Shown: positions 20,990 to 33,420 of the stretch, in pieces
How the letters are laid out: each line of letters opens with the position of its first letter
Position numbering within the stretch: position 1 is the first letter of the stretch
Origin: Dipteris shenzhenensis
Lineage: Eukaryota; Polypodiophyta; Polypodiopsida; Gleicheniales
Direction: 5' to 3' (one strand)
Assembly: GCA_047967505.1 (NCBI GenBank)
Contig: CM106538.1
Length of the DNA stretch: 64,000 nucleotides
Position numbers and translations under genes: made by a program
The notes under the pieces: generated by a model
Told to the model about the DNA's origin: nothing
The model's database searches: none
Seen by the model: the letters and a program-made list of their open reading frames with translations, nothing else

Positions 20990-23900
20990 AGGATAAGTGG
21001 GAGTCTATGCCTCCGTCTTTTACAGAGACTCTTGCGAAGAGAGTAGGGAGTGGTTCCACCCTAGTTCCATAGAGATCAATGATGACCTCACCAAGAAATT
21101 GCTTCATGTGAATTTGGGAAGAAGCATGGCATATTTTGTAAGATTGGCTTGGAGGACATTCAGCCAGAGATCACTCATCTAGCTAAAGGGGGGATTTACC
21201 TTTTCTATACAAGACGTGTCCTATCTTTGGAGGAAATTTTGTAATATGAATGCGATATTCCATCCGTTGGGTACATTGCAAGGTGGTGGCACGGTCCTGG
21301 TTATCCCTTGGAATGCCCGTATGGATTGATCTTTTGAATCTTTCAACTATCCTTTGAGGATTAAATGGAACACATTGTGATGTCTTTGGGCCGCATGCTT
21401 CTCATAACTCCTCCCTTGAAAGCACTATCGAACCTTAGGCAAGCCTAGAGCCTTTGGGATAGAAGCCACGATACACAGAATCTTGTGGAGATTGAGATTC
21501 CTAATGGTATGGTCATTGCGCCTAGGTCAAGTTTGGTGTGTTTCCCAATTCTTGTTTCATTTGTCAAACCACTTTACATTTTGTCCCAAAAGGGCTACTA
21601 ACATGTGTTTGGCTATGGAAGAAAGGGTGAAAGAGTTCGCTACTTCCTTTGCTAACTACCAAGGGCTCCAAGTAAGATCTAGCATGCAACAATCTTCAGA
21701 ATGACTTGAAGACTGGGGCTAGGAATATCCTGGCAACTAGCAATGATGATGGTGAACCATGGAAGGTGGTCAATCGGAAAGGCTAGTCAAAAGAGATTGT
21801 GCATATTAGCCCCTAAACTCCTCTCAAGCTGCATGTGTGGATGTGACTAATATTCCATAAGAGGAGGCTGGAGAGGCAAAAGATGGATGGATTGCCATGT
21901 ACCTGAGGGAGTGCAAAGAGGTGAAACTCCACATGGTGATCCTCTAAACAAGGATAATCGAAAGGAGAATGAATCCAACTAGTAGATTGGAGCCTCGAAA
22001 GGCCTTGAGGAGGAGATGCTACAAGCCTACCACTAAAAGAGAGCCATGGAAGATCAGCAAACAGGGTTCCCTCCTCACATTAGATGTATAAAGGACTCAA
22101 GGAGGTGGCTCGGAGTGTGGTATAAGGTAAGAAGAACAAATTTAACTTTTTTCAAGATGCTTACCAGATAATGGGAAGCAATAGTCAAAGGTTCTAGTGG
22201 AAAGGAGGTAATGTGAGGTCTGTTTTGGTTCTATCTCGGAATTTGTGAGGTAGTTGCAATCCGATTAAGCAAAAATCTTGTATCATGGTGTGTAGGAAGG
22301 TTAATGTATGACATTAGTTTGCTATAAGAACTTAAATATGGGGAGAGTAATCCTATTTGGTTTACAATGTAGAGTCTTGGGTATGAAGTGTTAAGAAATC
22401 ACCCGGTAAGAGGGAAAGAGGGGTGTGCTATCTTGGCCAAATTGCCTTTAGGTGCTCAAGAACAATTTTGTCACCCTGATGGTTGCATTATAGCGGCTAT
22501 TATGTGTGTGGATGGATTCAAATTCAACATCCTTAGCTTATATGCCCCTAATCTTCCTACCAAGAGTTGTGAGTGATGGTCTCATCCTTCCAAGGTTACT
22601 TTGGGTTTTGAATAGAAGGTGTTGGGGAAATTGTGTCTTGAGTTGGGATTGATTGACTACTTGGCAGCTAGTCTTGATGGATTTTCATGGAGTAATAGAA
22701 GGAAGGGAGAGAAATTTAGGTCAGACAGGGTAGATAGGTTGTATTCCTTAGGAAAGGGGTGGTGGATGTGTGCCCTTATGAAGGTTGAATATTTGGTGCT
22801 TCTCTTTCAGACCATGTGCCTATGACTTGGAGGTTTAGCCTTCCAATAATGACTGGGAGATCTTTGGATATACCATTTAAGTTTAATAAAAAGTTGTTTT
22901 CCTCCATGGCATTTTGCAGCCACATCAGGGCTGACATCAGGGCTGTATGGAAGCAAACAAGCGGTTGTATGTTGACTCTACAATTAGGGCAGCTCTGAAG
23001 GAGGCATTAGCTTGGGACAAGTAGGATCGAGCGTCAAAGTGGAAGTTGGAGGATTTGGTGGCTATTAGATTCTTGTCGAGATTAGCAGTGAGACTCTCCC
23101 GTGACGTTCAGCTCGTGTCTACTCTATTGACAGAGATTGAGCAAGAATTGTAGGATAAGGAACTTGAGGACGCTAGCTTAGGTAGAGTCCATAGCAGACA
23201 GACTTGGCCAAAACTAGGTGATTGCCCATCTAATTTTTTTCCTTGGCTAGCGAAATGGAAACATCAATGAAAAGTCATTGGCAGGGTGCTTAGCCCTAGA
23301 GATAAGATTGAAATAGAGTTTTGGCATATTGTAGTCATATTTTGATGTCATATCAGTGGTTTAGTTGGATCCCCTATGGTGCAAGATGCTGAGTGGGCAT
23401 ATGGTTCTCTATGAGGCCTTGTCAAGGCTCTAGCCCTGGGTTTTGGAATCTTTAGAGGATTTGGTTGGCCCATCCTTTCTCTCTTGAGGAACTATGGGAT
23501 GGCTTGAAAAGGATGAAGAAAGACAAAGCTCCTAGCTCAGATGGGCTTACTATAACATTTTATATTGAATTCTGGGATGTAATGGGTGAAGACCTAGTGG
23601 CAATGACTAATGCCTCAGTGAGCATGGGCATATTACATCAACATGTGCCTAATCAATCTCTCCCAAAAGGCAAAGCGGACTCCAAGTTGGTGACTGGCGG
23701 CGGCATATCTCTATGCTAAATATGTCCTACAAATAGTGGCTAAGGCAATGGCCTTATGTATCCATGACTTATGTATCCGTCGTGAAGTGTGTATGCATGT
23801 GGTTGACAAAGAGTAAGGCAGATTTGTCAAGGGTAGGGATATTTTAGACAATATTTTGAATGTAAATTCAGCTTTGGATTATGCCTATGTTACAAGTCAA

Positions 23901-24060
23901 AAATGCATTTTAATTGGCCTAGACTTGGATAAAGCATGTGATCGGATACGATGGGATTTCATTTTCTTTGTGTTGGCTAAGCTTGGATTTTGGGGATGCC
24001 TTTGTGTCAATGGTGGCCACCTTATTTTGGTAATGCGAAAAGATCAAACATAGTACTAAG
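20990..24060 (+). pseudogene. Decayed L1-type LINE (ORF1 fragment, endonuclease, RT)
   Basis: Fragments occur in L1 order. An ORF1 DUF4283-like piece lies near 21200-21340 (GTVLVIPWNARMD, matching the IVPW block in the LINE at 41808). Endonuclease pieces lie at 22388-22576 (ILSLYAPN) and 22619-22825 (DGFSWSNRR...SDRVDR). The RT entry is at 23465-23640 (PFSLEELWDGLKRMKKDKAPSSDG). A later RT block at 23840-24000 (GRDILDNILNVNSAL, then LIGLDLDKACDRIRWDF) carries the first catalytic Asp region. Stops and frameshifts are frequent and the RT YADD block and 3' end are absent. It is much older than the LINE at 41808. Confidence 0.75.
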
Positions 24061-24640
24061 GGCTTCCATAGATTCACTTTCACATAGATGTTTATGAGTC
24101 ATTTTGACAGGAAAAGTAGCATAGGTAGCCATTTAACATCATGATGTAGAAGCTCAAATGGTCTTCAAATCATGCATTTAGACATATGGGGTTATGCTTC
24201 CACACAATCAATAAGGAAATCATTATACCATATAAGCTTCACTCGATTCGTGATTATTCTAAGAAGACTTGGTATATCTTAAAGCAAAAGTTTCATGCGC
24301 TCACTGTTTTCAAGGATTAAAAGTAGATTGGGAAATACATCAATATTCCCACTGTGATAATGGAGCTAAGTACAAATCAAAATGAGTTCGATGCATTTTG
24401 CATAGAATTTGGGATCAAAAGAGAGTCCAATGAGGATACACTCTAGGGAAGCATGGAATGTTAAAAGGAAAAATAGATTCATGATAAATCAGCATGGTGT
24501 ATGCTTGATGAGAAGAAAGTTCTAATACAAGGGAGGAGCTTCTATACATAATTTTTTTAATGACACCCCAAAATTCTTTATGGACAAAATGTTATGGCAT
24601 TTTGAAGATTTGCCAAACCTTGTCCAAAAAGAGTACTCAA
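24061..24640 (+). pseudogene. Ty1/copia integrase relic
   Basis: From about 24150 the frames show DYSKKTWYILKQKFHALTVFKD, then a DNGAKYKSNEFDAFCIEFGIK block (about 24345-24420). These are the copia integrase core, including the second catalytic Asp (DNG). The expected Glu-containing block is degraded. It begins almost at the point where the LINE relic ends, so one probably inserted in the other. Confidence 0.75.
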
Positions 24641-24960
24641 TAAAGATGTTGTGGCATGCATAGGTGACGTGGTAATGTGTGTGCATGTGCTATAGAAAAA
24701 GTATGCCTATGGTAGCACACTTTACTTAGATGGCACAAGATGAGGAGGGTGTGTCACATGGCTATTGATGTGGTAGTTGAGGTGTCACCTTTGTGGTAGT
24801 GATGACATGGCATTGCCACATGTCCTAATGACGAATGTGACCTATTGACATGGCTAGATAATGTGGTTGATGGTGTGACAATACCACGTGTCTTAATGAT
24901 GTGGCAAGATATGATGATGTGGCTATTGTGCCAACTTGGTGGCTATTCTCTCTTTTTCCA
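24641..24960 (+). repeat. Degenerate ATGTGGC-rich repeat tract
   Basis: Variants of GATGTGGC, ATGACATGGC and CCACATGTC recur at short irregular intervals. Similar text occurs at 41100-41230, so it may be part of a dispersed LTR or MITE family. Confidence 0.5.
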
Positions 24961-25787
24961 TGTGGCAATTTAACAATGGATTGTGTGCTTGTTTCTTTTT
25001 CAAGAAAATTACTTCTATTACATATTGAAATAATTCACGAGAGCAAGCTCAAGACAAAAGTACATCATGCAAGCATGACAATGAACAACCAAAAAGATGA
25101 TAATAATAGCTCTTTAGAGAGAACAAGAGAGAAACCAAAGCTGAGGCTAAAATTGTCATCTCAGCCCTGCTGTGGACTCCAAGGAAAAGCGGGAGCCCCT
25201 CCATTCCCTAAGGAAAGTAACTCTTTTTGTAGGGGTTGCCCGTGAAGTCCCTTGCATGCTCACCCAAATGGCCATCAATGTATGTACAATATATGTCTAG
25301 ATAATGGCCGTTCTATGAGAAGGATGGACCTGGGACCCATCCAAGCCCTATGTGCATCTAGCTCTCTAGATATATTACGCTTTGATGGAGTGCACTATGG
25401 ATATGGCTTGATCTAGATGAGTGGAGGCGGATAAGCCACATGTCAATTATTGGAGAAGCATGTGGTGAGAAAGAAGAAGAAATAAGTTTGTTGAGAAGAT
25501 AATGTTGATGCTATTGATGGGCACTTCATCGTTGCATCTGCTAGTACTGTGTTTTCTATCATGATGCTTTGCTCTGCTTGTGCATTGCTATGTTATTGCA
25601 GGTGCATGCTACATCTTCTGCGTTGCATTGTTTGTTGTCTTGCATCTAGCATCGTTGGCATGCTAGTGTTGTGTTGCATAGTTGTTTACAATTTAGTCCT
25701 TGCATGTGCTCGCTTGCATTGTTATATGTTGCATTATTACACCCATCAAGGATCAAGGGGGCATGCACGCAGATGCGTGCACACACG

Positions 25788-25791
<4 letters not shown>
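24961..25791. other. Unassigned DNA
   Basis: Open frames at 24901-25245 and 25549-25884 have low complexity and no recognised domain. No gene is supported. Confidence 0.35.

Positions 25792-25846
<55 letters not shown>
25792..25846. repeat. (GA)n microsatellite
   Basis: About 27 GA units preceded by a short CACACGCACACA stretch. Confidence 0.95.
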
Positions 25847-25853
<7 letters not shown>

Positions 25854-28246
25854 ACAAGAGATTACTAAATATACACTAAGTTGAATTCCACATAAATACA
25901 CAAATGTGCACCACTTAGATTTAGTGTTAGGGTTTAATATGGTTAGGTCAACCAAAGGGAAACTTGCCATGTTGTGGCTAGTGACTCAAAGAGACTCGTT
26001 GGCAGAGCTTTAGTGTACAAAACCGTTATCAAGTTAAGATACTAGAATCATTGTGACATCAATAGAGAAAAGGTAACTTAGTTAAATACTTCCTAAGGTA
26101 GAGAGATCCTTGTAGTTAAGAAACCCTTAAATTATTGAGGAGACCTCTCTTATTATGGAGGCAATTTTGCAACAATTTTTTTGCAAGTTTCTTCTAAAAC
26201 TTCCAAGTTTTAAAATATTAATTGAGAGAAAATATGTCTAGAGGACAATGACACTCTCAGCTTGCCAGAATCTCATCTATAATTTTCCCCATATCCTGTC
26301 TAGTCACCCTTTCCATTTGTTTCAATTCATATCCCATTTTTTTCACAAGGGAAGCCCTAGTGCATGAGGTTAAGATCAAGCACAAGTTTGTTCAATAATA
26401 GCCTCTTAAGGAAACGAATCAAATTAAGATTGGTAAAGACTCTTTCCAATGCATTTATGCATTCACACTCTAATAGGTCCATATTTCTCCACTACACATA
26501 CTAAAGGGGTAGACAGAAAATACCATGATCTTATACTCTTGTAGTTATACATCTCAAAGTCTAATAGTTCAAGAGAGAGAGAAGATAGGTTGGACCAAGA
26601 AGGATTTACCAATAATTTTTTTATTGATGAATAGATGACTATATGAAGATCAAGGAAGATAGGGGGAAGATACTCTAGCCAAACCCCCTTACCAAAAAAT
26701 TATAGAATGTGTGATGCCATAGCAAGGGGAGTGCAAGTACTACTCCGTCAAGGAGATAGAGTTGCAAAGCCAGTGGTAGAGGCAAAGCTTGTGTCAACAT
26801 ATCTCATAATAAATTATCCTTTCATACACCTAATAATGTGTGAACTTATGGAGATGCCAAAAAATCAATGCCTTTTCGATGAGCCTTAGCAACTAGCCTC
26901 TCAAGTTGTTTATGAATCTCAATTAAAAGAAACAATGGATCTAACTTCTACTTGTTGAGGTTCCAATCTAAAATGATGTAGGATGACCCCTTGAACCTCC
27001 TCAATACTATCATGTAGCTTAACAAGGAGGGAATATGAGGCTATGTGGTAAGGTTGAAAGCACTAGCTGTATTGATGGTTACAAGAAACTATGATCAAAA
27101 TTTGCTTATCATCTTGTTCTACAACAACAATGAGAAGTTTTAGATGTTCTTATAGTTAGTAATAATTACAAGTCATTTTGCTACCTACTACATATAGGCA
27201 ATCGAACTAAAGACTAATTTGGGTCACACCACATTGAATTTGGTTACCCTGAGGCTCTCTAGGCTCAAAGAGTAGATGTGATTGATACTGTAAAGAAGGA
27301 AATAATATTGGATAAGCTGAGGAACAATTTCATGAGAAAGTTAAGGCTCAAACAATAAGAAAGAACTATTATTGGACAATTTGGAAAAAAACTTCATGGA
27401 AAAGTTAAGGCTCAATCGACAAGGAGGAGTTGAGAAAGCTCTTTGGCTAAGTAATTGCGATAAACAAGAAGGGTCTTGGTTGGTTTTTAATGGCTACTCA
27501 AAATCATCTAAGCATTGGATTGACTTACATAAGGTTTTATCATTTAGAAGTATTATGGCATCTACATCTGTTACGGTTACCATGACACAATGAACTATAT
27601 GCTGAATCTAATTAATTAAATTTCCTAGAATATCTACCTTCCCAGCTACCAAGGCTAATCATGTTCTAAAAGCTCTAGTAGGGCAAATAGACGAATTTTG
27701 TGACTTCCTCTCCACATACCCATGTCATCTCTTGTGTTGCCACCCTTAACATTTTCCAAAGCCAATTAGCCATCCATCCCAATTCTACACACAATAGGAG
27801 ATATTTACTCCAAAAGGACTTCTAAAGCTAGCCTATAAGAATTATTATTGCATCAAAAGTTACTCCAAAATAAATTATTAATATAGCCAAGAAGAATGAA
27901 AATTAAATCCCAATATATACAGGAACCCCCACATTCTCTACCATTTTGAGGAATGATATGAAGTTCATCAATCACTTTGAGTGGTGGACTCTTCCCTTAG
28001 GATTTGAGAGAAATACTTCAACCGCTTTGCAAAGACTATGTAGTAGGGCCACTAATTAAGAACTTCCCCTTGGAAAATGGAACAAAGCCTCATGTTGCAT
28101 CTCAAACTCAGCTTCTAGGAACTTTGAGAGTCCATATTGTAGAAACCTCGGACCAAACACTAAAATTGAATATGATGACTATACAAAGATCTATTTATAA
28201 AAAGGACATATACTGAGAAAGACTCTACGTAAATGAAGATTTCTAG
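25847..28246. other. Long stretch without recognisable genes
   Basis: AT-rich, with only short non-overlapping open frames (26707-26889, 27372-27593, 28004-28216) that match no family I know. It is probably ancient retrotransposon DNA beyond recognition by eye. Confidence 0.35.
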
Positions 28247-28324
28247 TCGAACAATCTTTATGTATTGAAGAAAAAAGATCAAACATCGAACAATCTTTAT
28301 GTATTGAAGAAAAAAGATCAAACA
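28247..28324 (+). repeat. 39-bp exact tandem duplication
   Basis: Two consecutive copies of a 39-bp unit starting TCGAACAATCTTTATG (28247 and 28286). The unit is 13 codons long, so it does not change frame. Confidence 0.95.
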
Positions 28325-28789
28325 AAGGAAGCATATGCAGGAAGGTGCAACTCAAAAGGGTTCCCTTATCCTTTAGCCTCATCGAGCCAATGTTTACTTG
28401 ACCTAGGTGAATATTTAGGCTCACATATTGAGAGGAAGGTGTTTGAGATTGCTGAACGTTGGACCAATCATGAACAAAAGAGAGGGGAAGCTCTTCCAAA
28501 ACAAAGAATACAAGACTTTTCAAAGGTGCCAACTCTCGATCCTCAGCCAAACTTAAAAGAGCCCAAGATCCAAAGTGTGGCAAGTACATTAACAATGCAT
28601 TACACATCTATGATGATGATATTTCCACCCCGACATCATTATCAACTCACAAGGCAATTTCTTGAAATCTCAATGTCCATGGAGCATATTGATACAACAT
28701 GCTTGGTAGTAACCTTGGGCACACAAATAGTACCATTGGGTTCGTTTCTCAAAACCAAACCCTACTCTATGGGCACATTTGGAGATTGA
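28265..28789 (+). pseudogene. Unidentified 174-residue ORF, possibly a retroelement gag piece
   Basis: An open plus-strand frame begins inside the 39-bp duplication and runs to 28789. It is Lys/Glu-rich at first (ERKVFEIAERWTNHEQKRGE), then Met-rich. A minus-strand frame covers much of the same stretch (28191-28607), so one or both are chance. There is no recognised domain and no splice evidence. I list it because of its length in otherwise stop-rich DNA. Confidence 0.2.
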
Positions 28790-29856
28790 TGGAAGGACAC
28801 TATGAAAGTAATGATTTAGTTTCCATAGCGAGGCAATGATACACAAAAGGATGATATCAAACAATACAAGTTAAGACTTCTGTTTGACACATGGAAACTC
28901 ACGAAAGATCCTCTTTTTTGCTTCAACTTCTTTTCTTGCCTTGTGAATGAGCTCAACCCACAAATTCTTTAATACTATGGCATATTAGAATGCAGTTTGT
29001 ATATGGGTTGTGCGTCTCTTCCCATGCCCTCTCCACCTTGCTTTCCCCCTTTACTATCCCATACGTCAAAAGAGGTGTGTCCCTCCCCTTACCTACAATT
29101 CCATCCATTACCCCACTTACCTTGATCCTCCACCTCTCCCACTCGTGCATCCTTCCACTTCATTTTCCACTATAGATAAATGGGTGGAAGTTCAACAGTT
29201 CAATGAGTATATCCACTATCACCACATTAGTACTCAAAACAAGGTGATTGAGATGTAGTATAGAGGAATTCATTGCAAAGGGGCACATTGCTATGGTATC
29301 CACGCAATGTTCTTCATGGCCTATTAGCTACCATAAAGAAGGTAATGCAATGGAAGATATGGAAATGCAAAGCAACACTCTCTCATTTCTTGCCTCCCCA
29401 CACTCACAAAATTAACATTGACCAAGAGTTCAACAACTCGGATGAGACCCTTCACCACCTCACTCCCAATATCTCAAACATATAGGTTGAATGCAACCGT
29501 GACACTTTTGGTCCTATCCAAACTCGTGAGAGACTTGGCTCCTACACTCTAGGATGCACTCACATTTTTTAGAGGCATAGAGAGGAGTATGGGTTGTGGA
29601 AGATTTGGCCTTCAAGTCCCTCTACAAGCAACTTTCCATCATTCTCAGCATTCATAGGTATAATGCTCACATCTTCACCATCACTTCCATTTTTACCCCT
29701 TTGCCATTCTACAGCCCCTTGTCCATGCTTTCTCCACACAAGTAACATTATCATCTACACCAAAATCCTTTCTTCAAAATGGCAAATATCCTTTCTTCAA
29801 AATGGCAAAGCCTATTGGATTCACTTGTTCATGAGTTATTAGTAGCACATGAGAGA

Positions 29857-29862
<6 letters not shown>
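28790..29862. other. Unassigned DNA
   Basis: Pyrimidine-rich stretches (29010-29180) and short overlapping open frames only. No domain was recognised. Confidence 0.35.

Positions 29863-29926
<64 letters not shown>
29863..29926. repeat. (GA)n microsatellite with one interruption
   Basis: About 32 GA units, interrupted once by GC near 29889. Confidence 0.95.
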
Positions 29927-29928
<2 letters not shown>

Positions 29929-30129
29929 CTCAAGTGTAGCAATTTTAGAAGTCTCTATACTTGTAGAGCACTTACCCTAATGCCAAGCCCAAGTGTAGAG
30001 CCTTGAGATTGATCTCTGAGCACTTCTCGATCATAGGTCAGAGAGGATGCACACATCATAGATCCATAGTCCTCCTATGTAGAATGGAAGTCATCTACAC
30101 TCCATGCTGCTAGAAGGAAATTTGATGTA

Positions 30130-30455
30130 CAATTTCAACTTCAACATGCCCAAGATCGGATTACACAACTTGAGAATTTATCACTGCTATTCTTCTTAAG
30201 GATGTTATTCCTCCACCACCCTCACAGATACATGATTTTTAAAGTCTCACAGAGGAGATTAATGATTCTTCTTTTTCCTTCTCCTCAAATGATGATCTGG
30301 ACTATGAGAAGGGCGAGAAGGATATAGAGGATGAGCATGAGGACATTGAACATGATGTTACCAGAGACACTTTTAGTGATGATGGCTCACAAGGTGATTG
30401 TGACAATGATGATGGTGAGTTAAATGCATACGAAGAGGTTCATGGGGCTATGTAG
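30130..30455 (+). pseudogene. C-terminal end of an unknown acidic protein, probably mobile-element derived
   Basis: The plus strand near 30138-30195 reads QFQLQHAQDRITQLENLSL, a coiled-coil-like heptad pattern. After a frame break, 30268-30453 reads SFSSNDDLDYEKGEKDIEDE and further Asp/Glu-rich sequence to a TAG. The combination of coiled coil and acidic tail is seen in several plant transposon and gag-like proteins, but I cannot name a family. The upstream part is too broken to follow. Confidence 0.3.
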
Positions 30456-31356
30456 CCTATTAATTTTTTTGCTCACTTTTTTTTCTTTAGTTTCCATTTC
30501 CATTTTATTTAGATATTTGGTTTATCTACTCTATCTTTCACCATTTTATGGTGCATTTTGCAGTTAGCACCCCAAAGTGATGCGATTTGAAATAATCCAT
30601 GATTTTAGGAGCTTCCCCCTTGTGGACATTTCTTTTGGATTTGATGATTTGTTAAAAGTTTATTGCCCTTCATTTGGCCCACGTATTTGATGTAATATTT
30701 AGGGAGTTACGTCTTTTGTATGCATGTTAGACGTTTAGATCTTAGCCCATCCACTCTCTTAGTTGCGCAAGTATGAAACACAATGGTCATTACAAGAGGA
30801 GTCAGGAGTCATCTTGATACGGTCATGGAGGCATTCGGTTTGAGTTAATCAATCAAGGAGAGGCACACTTTTTGCAAGAATAGTGTGTAGTCTCCGATGG
30901 TGACTCATATGTATTGGGGATCTTGGAGGAATCACAATGAAGTCCTCTACTCAAAGCTACTCCTTGTGAGAGCAATGCAAGCCCAAAGGGTCCACAAGAG
31001 TCACTCAAGTGGCTCCTGGAGTTGTTGCAACCATGAGTCCACAAAGAAGAGAGGTAAAGGGGAAGCAAAGATGATTGATCTCCAATCCTAGACATTGGGT
31101 CGAGGATTGGAGAATGAGTACTTGTGACCTTTGAGAGAAAGAAGAAGAAAAAGAAGACTCTAAGGTGTACATTAGTCAAAGAAGGTATTAGTAGGGGTTG
31201 ATCTCCAATCCTTGCCTTGATTTTTCATAATGGGTAGGCATGGATCTAATGGTTGTTACACTTTGCTTTTTTGCTTTATTAGCCTAATATTGTGTGTCTA
31301 AATTATCTAATTAGCCTAACGTCCTTGATTTCAAGCTCTGTATCTCTTAGTATCAA
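30456..31356. other. Unassigned DNA
   Basis: Contains only short overlapping frames (30853-31179 minus, 30897-31091 plus) without known domains. Confidence 0.35.
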
Positions 31357-32050
31357 TATTAATTGGATATCAAATGTATATAACTTTAGTATATTTTATA
31401 TTTTATGATCTTTATCTATGCTTATATATTATTCTCTTATTAACTATGTTGTTTTTATTTAAATCAAAATAGATAGTTAGAATATATGTAAATAATTCTT
31501 TGTTATAAAAAGATATATAGTATTCTTAATATGTATATTCTTTTCTTTATTTACTATGCTATTTTGATAAAAATTCAACGTACATAGTTAGAATATACAC
31601 AAATATATGTTCTTAATATGTCTTAATTATTTCTTTGTATGTTCTTAATAAATAATATATTAGTTCTTTGTATGTTCTTAAAAAATAATATATTAGTTCT
31701 TTATATATTCAATATGTACCTTTAGGTATACATCAATGGATCAATAACAAACTCATCCAAGTGCATATACACATACATTTTAAAATATATAATGAAATAG
31801 AATATATAAATATAAACGTAGATATAAAAGTATATTTATATAAACATAAATATAAACAAATAAATATAAATATATAGATAATAACCTTTAGTTGGATATC
31901 AAATATATATAACATTAGTATATTTTATATTTTACGGTCTTTATCTATGCTTATATATTCTTCTCTTATTAATTATGTTGTTTTTATTTAAATTAAAATA
32001 GATAGTTAGAATATATGTAAATAATTCTTTGCTATAAAAGATATATAGTT
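31357..32050 (+). repeat. AT-rich block with 160-bp direct repeats
   Basis: The text TTGGATATCAAAT.TATATAAC, through TTTATATTTTA..., GATAGTTAGAATATATGTAAATAATTC, and ending ATATATAGT, occurs at 31360-31520 and 31891-32048 with high identity. A more diverged version lies at 31522-31610. The interior (31620-31890) is almost pure A/T and contains small TAAATATAAA repeats. It may be an old duplication or the ends of an AT-rich element. Confidence 0.8.
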
Positions 32051-32959
32051 CACCTTTAAAGTACCCTTGGGTAGTAGTTCCTTTGAGACCCACACTTGTT
32101 TGGTTGCTCTTCTTCGTTGTCTTCTTTGTTAGTAGAGGTTGGGAAGTGGTAGTAGATGTTGACGCCGATGTTTGGATGTTGATTTGTTTGGTAGTGATTG
32201 TTGAATCTTAATGGGTCGATTCATCACTGAACAATCCGCTGTAAATGGCTTTGATCTAAATTCAACCCAGAACTGTTGTTGTTGTTAATGTAGCTACAGG
32301 AGTTACAAAAACTTGTAAGGCACAAGGTTATTGTCCATGGAAACATCCATCATTAACAAACCAACAAGCTTAATTGAGGTACCTTCTACGGATTGAATTT
32401 CTAAATTACATACTTCAAGAAGTACTTGCCTGAAATGTTTTAATGTTTCCCAGGAGATGAGGTTCTTGCTTACTCAACCATCTGCCAAGGACTTGTGTAA
32501 AAAGGTGTAATTGTAGTACGTTGATCATTGTCAAGGTGCATAATGTGAGTTCCTTTAGTAGTTTGTAGATCTATTGTGGCCAGTATATGTATACAATTTA
32601 GTGTGCCTTCTAACTTCGGTAAAGGAGGACACCAAGAGTCTTCGAGACTCTTCTTGTTGTCCTCTCGCTGATAAGCTTTGCACATATTCACCGATGTCGA
32701 CCTATTGGTGGTGTCACATTTAGCTATGAATAGATTTTTGGAGATAGGGAAAGCCTTCCAAGTTTGGAGATCCGCCCTCATGACTTGCTCATGCTTTCAT
32801 AGGTAAATAGTATTGGAGCACCAATCATCCTACAATATGGAAGACGGTCTATCTAGTATGATTTCATATGAATATGTCTGGTTGCAGAAGTCCATAAAAA
32901 CAAAGCACACTTGATATGTGAGGCCAAAATTCTAATTTTAGGTCCTTTAGCACCCCCAC
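32051..32959. other. Unassigned DNA with one 103-residue minus-strand frame
   Basis: The minus-strand open frame 32781-32470 has mixed composition (MRADLQTWKAFPISKNLFIA...) but no domain I recognise. It may be a decayed element ORF. Confidence 0.25.
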
Positions 32960-33420
32960 TGGTTGAGAAGTGGCTCCATCAGCCAATTTCACTATCAAGG
33001 AGTAACTGATCTCCTCTTCCTCGCTTCAGCCGCGCTTCCTCGCCTCTCCGTTCCTAGCCTCCCTCGCCTCTCTCCCCCTCAGTCACCTCCCTCTCCTCTC
33101 CCTCCCTCTTCCTCTCCCTCCCTCTTGAGGCATAGAGAGACTCCTCATAGCAGTCCTCGAGGGCCTTTCACAGGCCCCCTTCTCCTTCGCCCAGCTCCCT
33201 TCACCTGCCTTGGTATATATACTAGGCTGTAGAAGCTTCTCGAGAGCAGAAGCTTCTCCAGGAAGCTCCCACTCGTCAAGCTCTCGAATCTTCTGCATTG
33301 TACGCCGATTAGATTACCTTAATCTTTGTGTCCTTGTGCGTCACACATCAATTAATCGGCAGGCTAAGGTTAATGTGGCCATCTCGCTCCCCCCTCGCCC
33401 TCCCCTCCTGCACAAATTAA
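32960..33420 (+). promoter_or_regulatory. Promoter-like or LTR-like stretch with CT tract, TATA box and heat-shock-element-like palindromes
   Basis: A CT-rich tract (33010-33130) is followed by TATATATAC near 33213. After it the 10-bp palindrome AGAAGCTTCT occurs at 33231, and CAGAAGCTTCTCC at 33247-33259, followed by GGAAGC at 33261. These fit the nGAAnnTTCn units of plant heat-shock elements. The order resembles the U3-R part of an LTR, but no partner LTR or primer site was found. Open frames across it are low-complexity artefacts. Confidence 0.35.

Noticed and set aside
25549-25970. Frames across the GA microsatellite with RE and SL dipeptide runs
   Set aside because: They are microsatellite translations; the same applies to 29779-30006.
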